Part shown: in pieces, positions 7,606 through 16,830 of the stretch
Layout of the letters: every line of letters begins with the position of its first letter
How positions within the stretch are numbered: position 1 is the stretch's first letter
NCBI RefSeq assembly: GCF_007483665.1
Contig: NZ_VIQO01000002.1
Coordinates: 186,001-250,000, forward strand
Length of the DNA stretch: 64,000 nucleotides
Origin: Catellatospora sichuanensis
GTDB lineage: Bacteria > Actinomycetota > Actinomycetes > Mycobacteriales > Micromonosporaceae
Reading direction: 5' to 3'
Made by a program: the position numbers and the translations under genes
Notes under the pieces: model-generated
The model's input: only the letters and a program-made list of their open reading frames with translations
Database searches by the model: none
Told to the model about the DNA's origin: nothing

Positions 7606-8049
7606 GTGCGTACGTACAGCCCGAAGCCGGGTGAGATCGAGCGTCAGTGGCACGTTATCGACGCTTCTGACGTCGTGCTGGGCCGGCTCGCCACCCACAC
7701 CGCCAATCTTCTGCGCGGTAAGCACAAGCCGACTTTCGCGCCGCACGTCGACACCGGCGACTTTGTGGTCATCATCAACGCCGGCAAGGTTGCCCTGACC
7801 GGCAACAAGCGCGCGACCAAGATCGCTTACCGGCACTCCGGTTACCCGGGTGGTCTGAAGCAGATCGGTTATGACGAGCTGCTCACCAAGCGCCCCGAGA
7901 AGGCGATCGAGCTTGCCGTCAAGGGCATGATCCCCCACAACAAGCTGGGCCGTCAGATCATGTCGAAGCTGAAGGTCTACGCTGGCGCGGAGCACCCGCA
8001 CGCGGCTCAGCAGCCGGTGCCGTTCGAGATCAAGCAGATCGCGCAGTGA
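7606..8049 (+). CDS. rplM: 50S ribosomal protein L13
   Basis: A 147-aa protein, the usual L13 length. Recognisable segments are [19 protein letters not shown] near the N-terminus, the core [16 protein letters not shown], and the C-terminal [20 protein letters not shown] with the L13 motif. It assembles early on 23S rRNA. The GTG start at 7606 ([12 protein letters not shown]) is preferred over upstream in-frame starts because it matches the conserved actinobacterial N-terminus. First gene of the classical rplM-rpsI operon. Its stop overlaps a GTG (8046) that is in frame with rpsI. Confidence 0.97.
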   Translation: MRTYSPKPGEIERQWHVIDASDVVLGRLATHTANLLRGKHKPTFAPHVDTGDFVVIINAGKVALTGNKRATKIAYRHSGYPGGLKQIGYDELLTKRPEKAIELAVKGMIPHNKLGRQIMSKLKVYAGAEHPHAAQQPVPFEIKQIAQ

Positions 8050-8069
8050 GCGCGGACGAAGGAATCACC

Positions 8070-8561
8070 ATGACCGACACTTCCGTGCCGACCCAGGCCG
8101 TGGTCGAGGCTGAGGCTGAGGCCTCGGTCGCCACCGCCGTCGCTGTCAAGCCGGCCACCCCGAAGTTCAAGGGCGACCGACCGATCCAGACCGTTGGCCG
8201 CCGCAAGCAGGCCATCGTCCGGGTGCGCCTGATCCCCGGCTCCGGCAAGATCACCTGCAACGGCCAGGAGCTGGAGAAGTACTTCCCCAGCAAGGTCGCG
8301 CAGCAGTCGGTGCGGGAGCCGCTGGTGACCGCGGAGAAGACCGAGGGCCTCGACATCATCGCCAACCTGCGTGGCGGTGGCATCAGCGGCCAGGCCGGCG
8401 CGCTGCGTCTGGCCATCGCGCGCGCCCTGTGCGAGCTCGACATCGACGACCGCCCGGCGCTGAAGAAGGCCGGCTTCCTCACTCGTGACGCCCGCGTCAC
8501 GGAGAGCAAGAAGTACGGTCTCAAGAAGGCCCGTAAGGCCCCGCAGTACTCCAAGCGTTGA
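8070..8561 (+). CDS. rpsI: 30S ribosomal protein S9
   Basis: A 163-aa S9 with the actinobacterial acidic N-terminal extension of about 35 residues before the conserved core [15 protein letters not shown]. The C-terminus [15 protein letters not shown] is the invariant basic tail that reaches the P-site tRNA. Start taken at ATG 8070, with AAGGA six bases upstream. The in-frame GTG at 8046 would add eight residues and overlap the rplM stop (GTGA), so coupled initiation there cannot be excluded. Confidence 0.96.
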   Translation: MTDTSVPTQAVVEAEAEASVATAVAVKPATPKFKGDRPIQTVGRRKQAIVRVRLIPGSGKITCNGQELEKYFPSKVAQQSVREPLVTAEKTEGLDIIANLRGGGISGQAGALRLAIARALCELDIDDRPALKKAGFLTRDARVTESKKYGLKKARKAPQYSKR

Positions 8562-8696
8562 TCGCTGTCTTCTGATCGGCCGGGCACGCTCCTGCTTCAC
8601 GGCGGGATGGCGTGTCCGGCCTTTCGACTTTGGCCCCTGATCCGGGGCCGGGTCGGCCCAACCCCTCCTTTCGCACCCCACAGAAAGGGCCACCGA

Positions 8697-10037
8697 ATGG
8701 CACGCCTTTTCGGCACCGACGGCGTACGCGGTCTGGCCAACGCGGACCTCAGCCCCGAACTCGCACTCTCGCTGGCTGTCGCCGCTGCACACACCCTGCC
8801 CGACCCCGATCGTGAGCAGCCGCCGCTGGTGGTGGTCGGCCGCGACCCCCGGGCCAGCGGGGAGATGCTCGAGGCGGCCGTGGTCGCGGGCCTGGCCAGC
8901 GCCGGCGCGAACGTGGTGCGGGTCGGCGTGCTGCCGACGCCCGGCGTGGCGTACCTGACCGGCGAGGTGCGGGCCGACTTCGGCGTGATGATCTCCGCCA
9001 GTCACAACCCGATGCCGGACAACGGCATCAAGTTCTTCGCCGCCGGCGGGCACAAGCTGACCGACGAGCAGGAGGACGCCATCGAGGCCGCGCTCGGCGC
9101 GACCTGGACGCGTCCCACCGGAGCGCAGGTCGGGCGCGTGCACGACCTGCTCGACGGCGCCGAGCACTACACCACGCACCTGGTGGAGGCGACCGGGCAC
9201 CCGCTCGCGGGGATCAAGGTCGTGGTCGACTGCGCGCACGGCGCCGCCAGCGACGTGGCGCCTGAAGCGTTCCGCGAGGCCGGGGCCGAGGTGATCGCCA
9301 TCAACGCCGAGCCCGACGGGCTCAACATCAACGACGAGTGCGGCGCGACCCATCTCGGTCCGCTGAAGGCGGCCGTGCTCGAGCACGGCGCGCACCTGGG
9401 CATCGCGGTCGACGGCGACGCCGACCGGTGCCTGGCGGTCGACGCGTCCGGCGCCGAGGTGGACGGCGACCAGATCATGGCCATCCTCGCGCTGGCCATG
9501 CGCGACGCCGGCACGCTGGTGAACGACACCCTGGTCGCGACCGTCATGAGCAACCTCGGGCTGCGCATCGCCATGCGCGAGGCCGGCATCACCCTGGTCG
9601 AGACGAAGGTCGGCGACCGGTACGTGCTGGAGGAGCTGCGGGCCGGCGGGTTCAGCCTGGGCGGGGAGCAGAGCGGCCACGTCGTGTTCACCGAGCACGC
9701 GACCACGGGCGACGGCGTGCTCACCGGCCTGCGCCTGCTGGCCCGCGTGGCGCAGACCGGCAAGCCCCTGGGCGAGCTGGCCGCCGTGGTGAACCGGCTG
9801 CCGCAGGTGCTGATCAACGTACGGGTGGCCGACAAGGCCGTGGCCCGCGCACCGGAGATCCTCGCCGCGGTCGCCGCGGCCGAGGCCCAGCTCAGCGGGA
9901 CCGGCCGGGTGCTGCTGCGCCCGTCGGGCACCGAGCAGCTGGTCCGGGTGATGGTCGAGGCGTCCGGCGAGGACATCGCGCGGAAGATCGCCGAGGACAT
10001 CGCCGCCGACGTGCGGGCGGCCAGCCCGGCGGTGTGA
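8697..10037 (+). CDS. glmM: Phosphoglucosamine mutase
   Basis: A 446-aa alpha-D-phosphohexomutase converting glucosamine-6-phosphate to glucosamine-1-phosphate for UDP-GlcNAc and cell-wall synthesis. The start [12 protein letters not shown] is the family N-terminus. The phosphoserine loop [12 protein letters not shown] puts the catalytic Ser at 102. The metal-binding loop is DGDADRC near residue 241, the sugar-binding loop GGEQSGHV near 322, and the phosphate-binding loop RPSGTE near 407. The start has AGAAAGG upstream. It follows rpsI after a 135-bp gap and ends at a strong hairpin, so it may have its own promoter. It works with glmS, 0.9 kb downstream. Confidence 0.97.
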   Translation: MARLFGTDGVRGLANADLSPELALSLAVAAAHTLPDPDREQPPLVVVGRDPRASGEMLEAAVVAGLASAGANVVRVGVLPTPGVAYLTGEVRADFGVMISASHNPMPDNGIKFFAAGGHKLTDEQEDAIEAALGATWTRPTGAQVGRVHDLLDGAEHYTTHLVEATGHPLAGIKVVVDCAHGAASDVAPEAFREAGAEVIAINAEPDGLNINDECGATHLGPLKAAVLEHGAHLGIAVDGDADRCLAVDASGAEVDGDQIMAILALAMRDAGTLVNDTLVATVMSNLGLRIAMREAGITLVETKVGDRYVLEELRAGGFSLGGEQSGHVVFTEHATTGDGVLTGLRLLARVAQTGKPLGELAAVVNRLPQVLINVRVADKAVARAPEILAAVAAAEAQLSGTGRVLLRPSGTEQLVRVMVEASGEDIARKIAEDIAADVRAASPAV

Positions 10038-10052
10038 CCGTCTCCATCGCAT

Positions 10053-10088
10053 GAATCAGGGCGTCCCCGAACGGGGACGCCCTGATTC
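10053..10088. terminator. Bidirectional terminator after glmM
   Basis: A perfect 16-bp stem (10053-10068 with 10073-10088) with a GAAC loop lies between the convergent glmM and the MmpS-like gene. Confidence 0.85.
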
Positions 10089-10100
10089 AGTTCTGCGGTG

Positions 10101-10697
10101 TCAGCCGGCCACGAACACGCTGATGCAGGTCGCCGACGTACCCGTGCCGTCGCGCTTCTGCCGCTCGGTGCCGTCGACGGAGATGGAGCAGCCGGTCACG
10201 TTCGAGTCGCTGCCCGTCGAGCGGAAGGCGATCACGGACAGGCCGAACGAGTCGCTGTTCAGCGTGAAGTTCTTGGTCCACGGCAGGGTCACCGTCTCGC
10301 TCTGCGTATTGCCCGGCCCCTCCGAGTACGTGATCAGCGCCTGGCCGGTGCCCTCGACGGCATAACGCACCGAGTGCGAGCCGGTGGCGTCGCCGGTCGC
10401 CACGCCGACGCTGGGGATCATGTTCGGCAGGTCCTCGATCGCCTCGCCGGCCTTGTAGAACAGGTAGTAGCCGCCGACGCCGCAGACCGCGCACAGCAGC
10501 AGCACGACGCCGAGGATGATGCCGACGATCATGCCGGTGTTGCTCTTCTTCGGCGACTGCACCGGCGAGGCCTGGTAAGCGGGAGCCCCGTAGGGCGGCT
10601 GCGGCTGGTTCGGGTTGTACGGGGGCGGCGGCGGCTGGTTCGGGTTGTACGCAGGCGGCTGCGCCTGGTTGGGGTCGTACGGAGGGGGGTAGCTCAT
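10101..10697 (-). CDS. MmpS-like single-pass membrane protein with Pro/Asn/Tyr-rich N-terminus
   Basis: A 198-aa protein. Residues 1-50 are a low-complexity cytoplasmic tail with repeated YNPNQPPPP units. One membrane helix follows near residues 55-78 (GMIVGIILGVVLLLCAVCGV). The extracytoplasmic domain (HSVRYAVEGTGQALITYSEG, then TVTLPWTKNF and ISVDG) has the pattern of the MmpS / DUF4333-like beta-sandwich domain that accompanies RND-type lipid exporters in actinobacteria. No exporter gene is adjacent. The start ATG at 10697 has a good AGGAG. Upstream, another frame ends in ADERSQEKNP and stops in an ATGA overlap with this start, the leader motif seen at several other genes here. Function unknown. 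Confidence 0.75.
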   Translation of the reverse strand: MSYPPPYDPNQAQPPAYNPNQPPPPPYNPNQPQPPYGAPAYQASPVQSPKKSNTGMIVGIILGVVLLLCAVCGVGGYYLFYKAGEAIEDLPNMIPSVGVATGDATGSHSVRYAVEGTGQALITYSEGPGNTQSETVTLPWTKNFTLNSDSFGLSVIAFRSTGSDSNVTGCSISVDGTERQKRDGTGTSATCISVFVAG

Positions 10698-10936
10698 GGG
10701 TTCTTCTCCTGGCTGCGCTCGTCGGCGGGGGAGGCGGCGCGTCGGGCCGCCGGGGACCCGCTCCGCTTGCTCACCCGCGGATGGTAGGCCCCCGGCGCTC
10801 ACCGGTCACAGGGTGAGGCTGCAATCCGTCACTTATCGGGCAGGCCGAGGTCCGTCCAGGTTGCAATCAAATCCGGTGCTTGATTGACCGGGTTCCGAAC
10901 ATGCAATGTGAGCGAAACTCCGCTAAGGTAACGGGC

Positions 10937-12847
10937 ATGTGCGGGATCGTGGGATACGTGGGCGGCCAGCAGGCGCTCGGTGTGGTGTTGGACGGGCTGC
11001 GGCGACTGGAATACCGGGGTTACGACTCCGCCGGCGTCGCCGTGCTGGCGGACAGCCGGCTGCTGCTGGCCAAGAAGGCCGGCAAGCTGTCGAATCTGGA
11101 GAAGATGCTGGCCGAGGCCGCCGAGGCGGACCTGCGCGCGGGGACCACGGGCATCGGTCACACCCGCTGGGCCACCCACGGCGGTCCCACCGATCGCAAC
11201 GCGCACCCGCATCTGTCGGCCGACGGCCGCGTCGCGGTGATCCACAACGGCATTATCGAGAACTTCGCGAAGCTGCGGGCCGAATTGCAGGCCGAAGGCA
11301 TCGAGTTCGCCAGCGACACCGACACCGAGTGCGTCGCGCACCTGCTGGCCAGCGAGCTGGCCGGGATCGCCGGCAGCCCGCAGGCGCTCGCCGACGCGAT
11401 GCGCCGGGTCTGCGGCCGCCTGGAGGGCGCGTTCACCCTGCTGGCCGTCGACGCGCAGGCGCCCGGCGCCGTGGTCGGCGCGCGCCGCAACTCCCCGCTC
11501 GTGGTGGGTCGCGGCAACGGCGAGAACTTCATGGCCAGCGACGTCAGCGCGTTCATCGAGCACACCCGGGAAGCGATCGAGCTGGGCCAGGACCAGGTCG
11601 TGCTGATCACCGCCGACACGATCGAGATCACCGACTTCGCGGGCAACCCCGCCGAGGGCCTCGACTACCACGTGGACTGGGACGCGCGGGCCGCCGAGAA
11701 GGACGGCCACGCCTGGTTCATGCTCAAGGAGATCGCCGAGCAGCCCCAGGCCGTGGCCGACACGCTGCGCGGCCGCATCGGCGAGACCGGCGAGATCATG
11801 CTCGACGAGGTCCGGCTCACCGACCAGGACCTGCGCGACGTGGACAAGGTCTTCATCGTCTCCTGCGGCACCTCCTACCACGCCGGCCTGGTCGCCAAGT
11901 ACGCGATCGAGCACTGGACCCGGATCCCGTGCGAGGTCGAGCTGGCCAGCGAGTTCCGCTACCGCGACCCGGTGCTCGACCGCTCCACGCTGGTCGTGGT
12001 CATCTCGCAGTCCGGCGAGACCATGGACACCCTGATGGCGCTGCGGCACGCCAAGGAGCAGAAGGCCCGGGTGCTGGCCATCTGCAACACCAACGGCTCC
12101 ACCATCCCGCGCGAGTCCGACGCCGTGCTCTACACCCACGGCGGCCCGGAGATCGCGGTCGCCTCGACCAAGGCGTTCCTGACCCAGCTCGCCGCCTGCT
12201 TCCTGGTCGGCCTGCACCTGGCCCAGGTGCGCGGCGTGAAGTACGCCGACGAGGTGGCCGCGGTCGTCGCACAGCTGCAGGAGATGCCCGCGAAGATCGA
12301 GAAGGTGCTGGCCGGCATGGACCCGGTCCGCGAGCTGGGCCGTGAGCTGGCCGACAACAAGGCGTCCACGGTGCTGTTCATCGGCCGTCACGTCGGCTAC
12401 CCGGTGGCGCTGGAGGGCGCGCTCAAGCTCAAGGAGCTGGCGTACATGCACGCCGAGGGCTTCGCCGCGGGCGAGCTCAAGCACGGCCCGATCGCGCTGA
12501 TCGCCGGGCCCGCCGACGACGAGTCCGGCAACCCGGTCGGCCACGGCACGCCCGTGATCTGCATCGTGCCCTCGCCGGCCGGTCGCGGCCTGCTGCACGA
12601 CAAGATCGTCAGCAACATCCAGGAGGTGCGGGCCCGTGGCGCCCACACCATCGTCATCGCCGAGGAGGGCGACGACGCGGTGATCCCGTACGCCGACGTG
12701 CTGGTGCGGGTGCCGCGCACGCCCACGCTGCTGGCCCCGTTCGTGACCACGGTGCCGTTGCAGGTGCTCGCCGCGGCGATCGCCGACGCCCGCGGACACG
12801 ACGTCGACCAGCCCCGCAACCTGGCCAAGTCCGTCACGGTCGAGTAG
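10937..12847 (+). CDS. glmS: Glutamine--fructose-6-phosphate aminotransferase (isomerizing)
   Basis: A 636-aa enzyme making glucosamine-6-phosphate, the first step to UDP-GlcNAc. The start MCGIVGYVG is fixed by the N-terminal nucleophile Cys2 of the class II glutamine amidotransferase domain (residues 2-230). Two SIS sugar-isomerase domains follow: CGTSYHAG and SQSGETMDT in the first, GRHVGYPVALEGALKLKE in the second. The terminal DQPRNLAKSVTVE is the conserved C-terminal tail of the active site. The frame extends upstream to 10880, but those codons are not conserved. No glmS ribozyme-like structure is evident. A hairpin follows at 12860-12902. Confidence 0.97.
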   Translation: MCGIVGYVGGQQALGVVLDGLRRLEYRGYDSAGVAVLADSRLLLAKKAGKLSNLEKMLAEAAEADLRAGTTGIGHTRWATHGGPTDRNAHPHLSADGRVAVIHNGIIENFAKLRAELQAEGIEFASDTDTECVAHLLASELAGIAGSPQALADAMRRVCGRLEGAFTLLAVDAQAPGAVVGARRNSPLVVGRGNGENFMASDVSAFIEHTREAIELGQDQVVLITADTIEITDFAGNPAEGLDYHVDWDARAAEKDGHAWFMLKEIAEQPQAVADTLRGRIGETGEIMLDEVRLTDQDLRDVDKVFIVSCGTSYHAGLVAKYAIEHWTRIPCEVELASEFRYRDPVLDRSTLVVVISQSGETMDTLMALRHAKEQKARVLAICNTNGSTIPRESDAVLYTHGGPEIAVASTKAFLTQLAACFLVGLHLAQVRGVKYADEVAAVVAQLQEMPAKIEKVLAGMDPVRELGRELADNKASTVLFIGRHVGYPVALEGALKLKELAYMHAEGFAAGELKHGPIALIAGPADDESGNPVGHGTPVICIVPSPAGRGLLHDKIVSNIQEVRARGAHTIVIAEEGDDAVIPYADVLVRVPRTPTLLAPFVTTVPLQVLAAAIADARGHDVDQPRNLAKSVTVE

Positions 12848-12859
12848 CCACGAGCTGTC

Positions 12860-12902
12860 CCGGCCCCGGCGGCCTGCCTGTCACGGCAGCCGTCGGGGCC
12901 GG
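12860..12902 (+). terminator. Terminator after glmS
   Basis: The long GC-rich stem pairs 12860-12878 with 12885-12902 (CCGGCCCCG.../...CGGGGCCGG), with small bulges and a 6-nt loop, 13 bp after the stop. Confidence 0.7.
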
Positions 12903-12986
12903 TCCATGTCCGCCTGACCCGGCAGTCCTGCCGCTGTCCGTGTGCACCCGTCACGGCGGCACGCAGGGGCGTCCGGCGCTCACCTG

Positions 12987-14738
12987 TCAGGGCAGAGGGC
13001 CGGTGCCGGTGCCGTGCTCGCCGGTCACGACCTGGGCCAGGCTCTGCAGAGCCGGGTTGTTCTCGTCGAAGTAGCGGCCGTGCGCGTCGAACGGGTCGGT
13101 GCCCGCATTCGACGCGAACACCCGCGCGCCGAACTGCTCCGACGACGGGTCGACGCCGTGCCACAGGTCGGCGTTGCCGCGTACCACCGCGTCCGTGGCC
13201 GAACCCGCGAAGATGAACGCGGGCCCGCCCAGCGCGTCGAGCGCCAGCTCGCCCGTCGAGGACGCGTACAGCACGATGTCGTTGCGGGCCGTGGACGCCC
13301 ACACGTGCCCGGGGCGCCCGAGGTCGGCCGCGCTCTCCACGCCCATGCCGGGGCTGCCCAGGGCGACGATCTCGTCGGCGACGACGGTGCCGTCCCGTTC
13401 GGCCACTCCCACCGCGAGGCTGCCGTAGGAGTGGCCGATCAGGCTCAGCCGTGCGGGATCGCCCTCGTGCGCGGCGGACAGCCCGGCCTGGAACGAGCTG
13501 AGGTCGCCGCGAGCGGCCAGCGCGGCGCGCTCGCTCATCGCGTCGATGCCGTCCGGCGGGTCGTAGCCCAGCCACATCACGGTCGCCGTGGTGGCGTCCG
13601 GGGCCACGGCCGAGGCACGCGCCTGCAGTGCCGCGGCCCGGTCCACCTCACCGGCGAACCGGTCCAGCGAGGTGCCCACGCCCGGCACGTACGTGGCCAC
13701 GTTGTCGCTGCCGTCGGGGTCGCCGAAGGCCACCACCACCCGGCCGTCCCCGCTCGGGTCCAGCCGCAGCAGGTAGGTCCGGACCGGAGCCTGGTCGAGC
13801 CGCTCGGCGAGACCGGTCAGCGCGGTCAACCGATGCTGCGCGCCCGGTTCCGGCGGGTGGGCCGCGACGGCGTCGCGCAGCCGGTCCAGCTCCCGGTCGA
13901 GCAGCTCCCGGTTGGCGCGGTCGCGCACCGCGGCGGGCACCCCGTCGAGCCGGCCCAGCTCCTCGGGCCGCATGGCCACCAGCCAGGCGCGCTCGGCCTC
14001 GGTCAGCCCGGCCCACCAGCGGGACACGTCCGCCGGCGTGCCGCCCGCGGGCAGCGACACCGGTGTGCCGGACCACGCCTGCCCGGCCGCCTTGGCCAGC
14101 GCGGTGAGGCGGCGGGCGGTCTCCTCGTCGCTCGCCCGTGCCTCCCGCACCACCGCGTCGATCTCGGCGGAGACCCGCACCGCCAGCGCCACCTCGGATG
14201 CTCCGGGCGCTCGGCCCGACGTCGGGACCGGGCTCGCCCCGCCACGCGGCGAAGCGGCATCACGCCCGGCGAACTCCGCCGGAACGTAGCCTCTGCCGCC
14301 CGGGACCTGCCCCGGGCTCTCCGGGGCGGCGCCCCGACCGCCGGACGTTTCCGGCGGACCGCCCCGCGGCATGTCCGGCACGACGACGCTCACCTGCCCG
14401 TCCCCGGACACCTGCACGGCGGTGCCGCGCACCGAGGACAGCGCCTCGGCCAGCCGCCGCTGCAGCAGCCGGATCCGCTCGGCGTGCCGCCACAGCAACT
14501 GGTCGACCTCGAGCAACGCCGGGGGAGCGGTGGCGATCCGCCGGGCCAGGGCCGCCCCGGACTCGCGGGCCGCGACGGCGGCGGTGCCGCCGTGCCAGGC
14601 CTGCTCCTGCCGGGCGAGCTGTCGCCCAAGGTCGTCGTGATGGTCGTCGAGTTCCCGGCTCAGCCGCCGCCAGGCGGCGGCGCTGTCGACCCAGCGCGCG
14701 GGATCGGCGGCCAGTAGCAGCGCGTACGAGACGGTCAT
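12987..14738 (-). CDS. DUF1023-type alpha/beta hydrolase, type VII-secretion-like substrate
   Basis: A 583-aa protein. Residues 1-110 are helical and WXG100-like in style (RLSRELDDHHDDLGRQLARQ, with a nearby QAWHGG turn), followed by a Pro/Gly-rich linker to about 170 and a second helical stretch to about 330. The C-terminal alpha/beta hydrolase has the nucleophile elbow GHSYGS and a preceding VMWLGYDPPDG strand, hallmarks of DUF1023. In actinobacteria such proteins follow small EspC/WXG partners. The ATG at 14738 overlaps the stop of the upstream 108-aa gene by four bases, supporting this start and the pairing. Probably exported by an ESX-like route; substrate unknown. A longer open frame reaching 16382 is accidental. 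Confidence 0.8.
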   Translation of the reverse strand: MTVSYALLLAADPARWVDSAAAWRRLSRELDDHHDDLGRQLARQEQAWHGGTAAVAARESGAALARRIATAPPALLEVDQLLWRHAERIRLLQRRLAEALSSVRGTAVQVSGDGQVSVVVPDMPRGGPPETSGGRGAAPESPGQVPGGRGYVPAEFAGRDAASPRGGASPVPTSGRAPGASEVALAVRVSAEIDAVVREARASDEETARRLTALAKAAGQAWSGTPVSLPAGGTPADVSRWWAGLTEAERAWLVAMRPEELGRLDGVPAAVRDRANRELLDRELDRLRDAVAAHPPEPGAQHRLTALTGLAERLDQAPVRTYLLRLDPSGDGRVVVAFGDPDGSDNVATYVPGVGTSLDRFAGEVDRAAALQARASAVAPDATTATVMWLGYDPPDGIDAMSERAALAARGDLSSFQAGLSAAHEGDPARLSLIGHSYGSLAVGVAERDGTVVADEIVALGSPGMGVESAADLGRPGHVWASTARNDIVLYASSTGELALDALGGPAFIFAGSATDAVVRGNADLWHGVDPSSEQFGARVFASNAGTDPFDAHGRYFDENNPALQSLAQVVTGEHGTGTGPLP

Positions 14739-15061
14739 CGGCGCGCACCCGCCGCGGCGATCTTGCGGGCCAGCCCGGAGTCGCGATCGGCATAGCTCAA
14801 CCCGGCCACGCACAGCCGCTCCCCGAAGGCGGTCAGGTCGTCGGAGAAGGTGGCCAGGTAGGCACCCACCTCGTGGGCCAGCCCGACCTGCGCCCCGCTC
14901 ACGGCCCAGCCCGACGGCCCGCTGGTGAGGCTGGTGGCGTGCGGCACCTCGCCCGCCACCGCCTCGGCCAGCCGGGCCAGCCCGCCACCCAGTCTGATCA
15001 GCTCGTCCGGCTCGACGTGCACCGGCTCGGGCACTGTTCCGGAAGGGTTCTCGGCATCCAT
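14735..15061 (-). CDS. Small EspC/WXG100-like helical protein
   Basis: A 108-aa protein starting MDAENPSG. After an acidic N-terminus it reads HVEPDELIRLGGGLARLAEA and SGAQVGLAHEVGAYLATFSD, two amphipathic helices separated by a GPSGWAVSG turn. This is the layout of the ESX-associated EspC / DUF2580 family. It is translationally coupled (ATGA) to the DUF1023 hydrolase, with which it may form a co-secreted complex. The start at 15061 was chosen because upstream codons in the frame cover DnaA-box DNA. No ESX core genes are in the window, so secretion is inferred. Confidence 0.7.
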   Translation of the reverse strand: MDAENPSGTVPEPVHVEPDELIRLGGGLARLAEAVAGEVPHATSLTSGPSGWAVSGAQVGLAHEVGAYLATFSDDLTAFGERLCVAGLSYADRDSGLARKIAAAGARR

Positions 15062-15102
15062 ACCCGCGATGCTTCCCGTCCCGCGGCGACCGCGGCCAGC
15101 CC

Positions 15103-15188
15103 TGTGGATAACTCGGAGCCCGGTTGCCCACAGGTTGTCCACAGCCCTTGTCCACAGGTGACGGCGCTGGTAGGGAGCCTGTGGACAA
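15103..15188. promoter_or_regulatory. Cluster of five DnaA-box sequences
   Basis: Within 86 bp: TGTGGATAA (15103-15111, exact complement of TTATCCACA), TTGCCCACA (15124-15132, one change), TTGTCCACA (15135-15143 and 15148-15156), and TGTGGACAA (15180-15188). TTGTCCACA is the preferred actinobacterial DnaA box. The cluster covers the space between the EspC-like gene start and the end of the amidohydrolase gene. No dnaA or dnaN is nearby, so it is not an obvious oriC. It may titrate DnaA or regulate the EspC-like operon. Confidence 0.7.
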
Positions 15189-15196
15189 CTGCCGGG

Positions 15197-16807
15197 TCAG
15201 CCGCCGTGAACCAGCCGGCCGGCCACCCAGGTCAGTTCGGCGTGCGCGCCCCCGATCTCCGACGGCGGCCCGGCGAACGGATCCCGGTCGAGCACGGTCA
15301 GGTCCGCCCGAAGGCCCGGCGCGATCCGCCCCGAGTCGTCGAAGTGGTTCACGTACGCCGAACCGGCCGTGTACGCCGCCAGCGCCGAGTCCAGGGAGAT
15401 CGCCTGCTCGGGGCCGAGCGGCGGCTCGTCGAACCGGTAGCCGACCCGGTTCACGGCCACGTGGATCGCGCGCATCGGGTCGGGGTCGGACACCGGCCAG
15501 TCGCTGCCCGCGGCCAGCCGGCCGCCGCCGCGCTGCACCCCGCCGAACGGATACTGCCAGGTCGTGCGCTCCGCCCCCAGGAACGGGATGGTCAGCTCGT
15601 CCATCGCGGGTTCGTGCACGGCCCACAGCGCCTGCATGGTGACGGTCAACCCGAGCTCGGCGAACCGGGGCACATCGGCGGGGTGCACCACTTGGACGTG
15701 GGCCACATGGTGGCGCAGCGGCGAGCCGGCGACCGGCCGCACCGCGTCCAGCACCTCGCGGGTGGCGCGGTCGCCGATGGCGTGGAAGTGGACCTGGAAA
15801 CCGGCCGCGTCCAGCGCCGGCACCACCTCGATCAGGTGGGCCGGGTCGACCCGGGAGAAGCCGCGGCGGTCGGTGGCGCAGCCGCAGCCGTCGAGGTACG
15901 GCTCGAGCATCGCGGCGGTGAAGTTCTCCGCCACCCCGTCCTGCATGATCTTCACGGTCTCGGCACGGAAGTTCGGCCCGCCCGCGCTGCGTGCCCGCTC
16001 CCGGCGTGCCCGCAGCTCGTCGAGCTGCTCCAGGCCGCGCGAGGGCTCCCACCACAGCGCGCCGCGCACCCGTGCGGTGAGCAGCCCCTCGGCGTCGGCG
16101 GCCAGGTAGGCCTCGAACGCGTCCGGCCAGCCGCCGTAGTCGCCCAGGATGGCGTCCTGCCAGGCGGTCACCCCCAGCGCGTGCAGCCGTGACTGGGCCA
16201 GCAGCAGGGCCTGGCGGATCTCGGCCGCGTCCGGCCGCGGCGCCACCTCGCCGACCAGCTCCATCGCGCTCTCGTGCAGTACCCCGGTGGGCTCGCCGTG
16301 GGCGTCGCGTTCGATCCGGCCGCCCTCCGGGTCGGGCGTGTGCCGGTCGATCCCGGCCAGCGCCAGCGCGCGGGAGTTGCACCAGGCGCTGTGCGCGTCG
16401 CTCACCGCGAGGTAGACCGGGCGGTCCGGGACCACCCGGTCGAGCATGGCCCGGTCCGGCTGGCCGCCGCCGAAGGCGTCGTACGACCAGCCCGCACCCA
16501 TCACCCAGGCACGGTCGGGATGGGCCTGGGCGTACCGCGCGACCTCGCCCAGGTAGGCCGCCGCGTCGTGCTGCTCGGTCAGCTTGCAGCGCAGCAGGTT
16601 CAGCCCGGCGAAGACCGGGTGCACGTGCGCGTCCTGGAAGCCCGGCAGCAGCAGCCGTCCGGCCAGATCCACCACCTCGGTACGCTCCGTGACCAGCTCT
16701 TTCACCGCGTCGTCGGGGCCGACGGCGACGATCACGCCGCGATCCACCGCCACGGCGGTCGCGCCCGGCGACCCGTACACGTTCCCGGAGCGAAGTACCA
16801 GATCCAC
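15197..16807 (-). CDS. YtcJ-like amidohydrolase (amidohydrolase family 3)
   Basis: A 536-aa metal-dependent hydrolase. The N-terminal beta-sandwich (VDLVLRSGNVYG) leads to the metal motif LLPGFQDAHVHP (HxH). Further likely ligands are in FHAIGDRATREVLDA and AAGSDWPVSDPDPM, the usual C-terminal His and Asp regions of this family. Length and arrangement match YtcJ-type proteins (about 530 aa), often annotated as exoenzyme-regulatory or N-substituted formamide deformylase-like. Substrate unknown. GTG at 16807 was chosen because the longer frame enters the acpS promoter region; it leaves 23 bp to the divergent acpS start. Confidence 0.85.
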   Translation of the reverse strand: MDLVLRSGNVYGSPGATAVAVDRGVIVAVGPDDAVKELVTERTEVVDLAGRLLLPGFQDAHVHPVFAGLNLLRCKLTEQHDAAAYLGEVARYAQAHPDRAWVMGAGWSYDAFGGGQPDRAMLDRVVPDRPVYLAVSDAHSAWCNSRALALAGIDRHTPDPEGGRIERDAHGEPTGVLHESAMELVGEVAPRPDAAEIRQALLLAQSRLHALGVTAWQDAILGDYGGWPDAFEAYLAADAEGLLTARVRGALWWEPSRGLEQLDELRARRERARSAGGPNFRAETVKIMQDGVAENFTAAMLEPYLDGCGCATDRRGFSRVDPAHLIEVVPALDAAGFQVHFHAIGDRATREVLDAVRPVAGSPLRHHVAHVQVVHPADVPRFAELGLTVTMQALWAVHEPAMDELTIPFLGAERTTWQYPFGGVQRGGGRLAAGSDWPVSDPDPMRAIHVAVNRVGYRFDEPPLGPEQAISLDSALAAYTAGSAYVNHFDDSGRIAPGLRADLTVLDRDPFAGPPSEIGGAHAELTWVAGRLVHGG

Positions 16808-16830
16808 ACCTGAGACCTTAAGGTCAACAC

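Noticed and set aside
10803-10936. glmS ribozyme upstream of glmS
   Set aside because: The 134-bp upstream region shows no ribozyme core, and such ribozymes are not expected in actinobacteria.
15103-15188. Chromosomal origin oriC
   Set aside because: DnaA boxes are clustered, but there is no dnaA, dnaN, rpmH or AT-rich unwinding region; kept as an ectopic cluster.
12987-16382. Single open frame of 1131 codons covering the DUF1023 gene and half the amidohydrolase
   Set aside because: The upstream 550 codons have no domain and overlap two better genes; the ATGA overlap at 14735-14738 fixes the real start.
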